A stretch of DNA of 24,324 nucleotides. It comes from an uncultured Collinsella sp. (lineage in GTDB: Bacteria > Actinomycetota > Coriobacteriia > Coriobacteriales > Coriobacteriaceae). The first letter of the stretch is position 1; each line of letters begins with the position of its first letter. Under the pieces are notes generated by a model. That model made no database searches and was not told where the DNA came from. It was given only the letters and a program-made list of their open reading frames with translations. Shown here piece after piece: positions 24,200-24,324 of the stretch. The position numbers and the translations under genes are program-made. The stretch lies in NCBI GenBank assembly GCA_937937835.1, contig CALDBJ010000117.1, positions 1-24,324 on the forward strand, read 5' to 3'.

Positions 24200-24324
24200 A
24201 CAAACTTCTTATCAGCTTTTCTGTAACGAGCACGCGACGACCCAACGCCGGAGCGCAGGGCGGGAGGCCGGATCGCCTTCCCTCAACGCGACCCTGCGGA
24301 GCCGTGAGCGGGGAGGGAAGGCGA
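24176..24324 (-). repeat. Terminator plus long-hairpin repeat, copy 2 (cut by window end)
   Basis: The linker 24200-24249 and the arm GGAGCGCAGGGCGGG (24250-24264) match copy 1 closely. The inner stem differs: TCGCCTTCCCTC (24273-24284) pairs perfectly with GAGGGAAGGCGA (24313-24324), where copy 1 has other paired bases. The loop motifs GCGACCCTGCG and AGCCGTGAGCG are kept. The right outer arm should lie just past the window end. Confidence 0.75.

Overview
The window looks like a chromosomal segment of a high-GC Coriobacteriia, most like a gut Collinsella. The basis is gene content, the strong GC bias of third codon positions, the AAAGGAG-type ribosome binding sites and the style of the intergenic repeats; no marker gene such as 16S rRNA is present. 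I call 20 protein genes. All but one (the GntR regulator at 9953) are on the minus strand, so transcription runs mainly from high to low coordinates.

Left third (about 1-10700): a sugar or sugar-amine uptake region. A mannose-family PTS (fused EIIAB, EIIC, EIID) is followed by a SIS-domain protein of the FrlB/FraB/GfrE-GfrF deglycase type and a HAD phosphatase/phosphomutase. Nearby are a DMT-family (EamA) exporter, a second SIS-domain deglycase-like protein, and two GntR/UTRA repressors. One GntR gene, the PTS operon and the EamA gene share an ACGT-N5-ACGT sequence 33-40 bases before their start codons, which suggests one regulon. The second SIS gene and its divergent GntR gene share a different set of TGTAT/ATACA boxes. 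The arrangement resembles Salmonella gfr: PTS import and phosphorylation of a glycated amino acid such as fructoselysine, then deglycation to a sugar phosphate plus free amino acid. The substrate is inferred. A YitT-family membrane protein also lies here.

Middle and right (about 10700-21350): ordinary genes. These are a GNAT acetyltransferase, an L-threonine aldolase, a PAP2 phosphatase, the transcription-repair coupling factor Mfd, endonuclease III, an ABC exporter and the DNA recombination protein RmuC.

Right end (21372-24324): a two-gene module with a 4-base overlap (a DUF6036-like nucleotidyltransferase and a helix-turn-helix protein) that resembles a toxin-antitoxin or abortive-infection pair, then two small membrane proteins of unknown function.

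The least expected content is between genes. A 113-114 base foldable element occurs three times (169-282, 8611-8724, 13399-13511), always just after a minus-strand stop codon and in the same orientation. Its short conserved stretches sit between helices whose sequences change while pairing is kept. A second family (23279-23433 and 24176-24324, the latter cut by the window end) combines a terminator, a conserved 50-base linker and a long hairpin, and again changes its inner stem compensatorily. A 34-base palindrome (two copies) and a 136-base inverted-repeat element (one copy) add to this.
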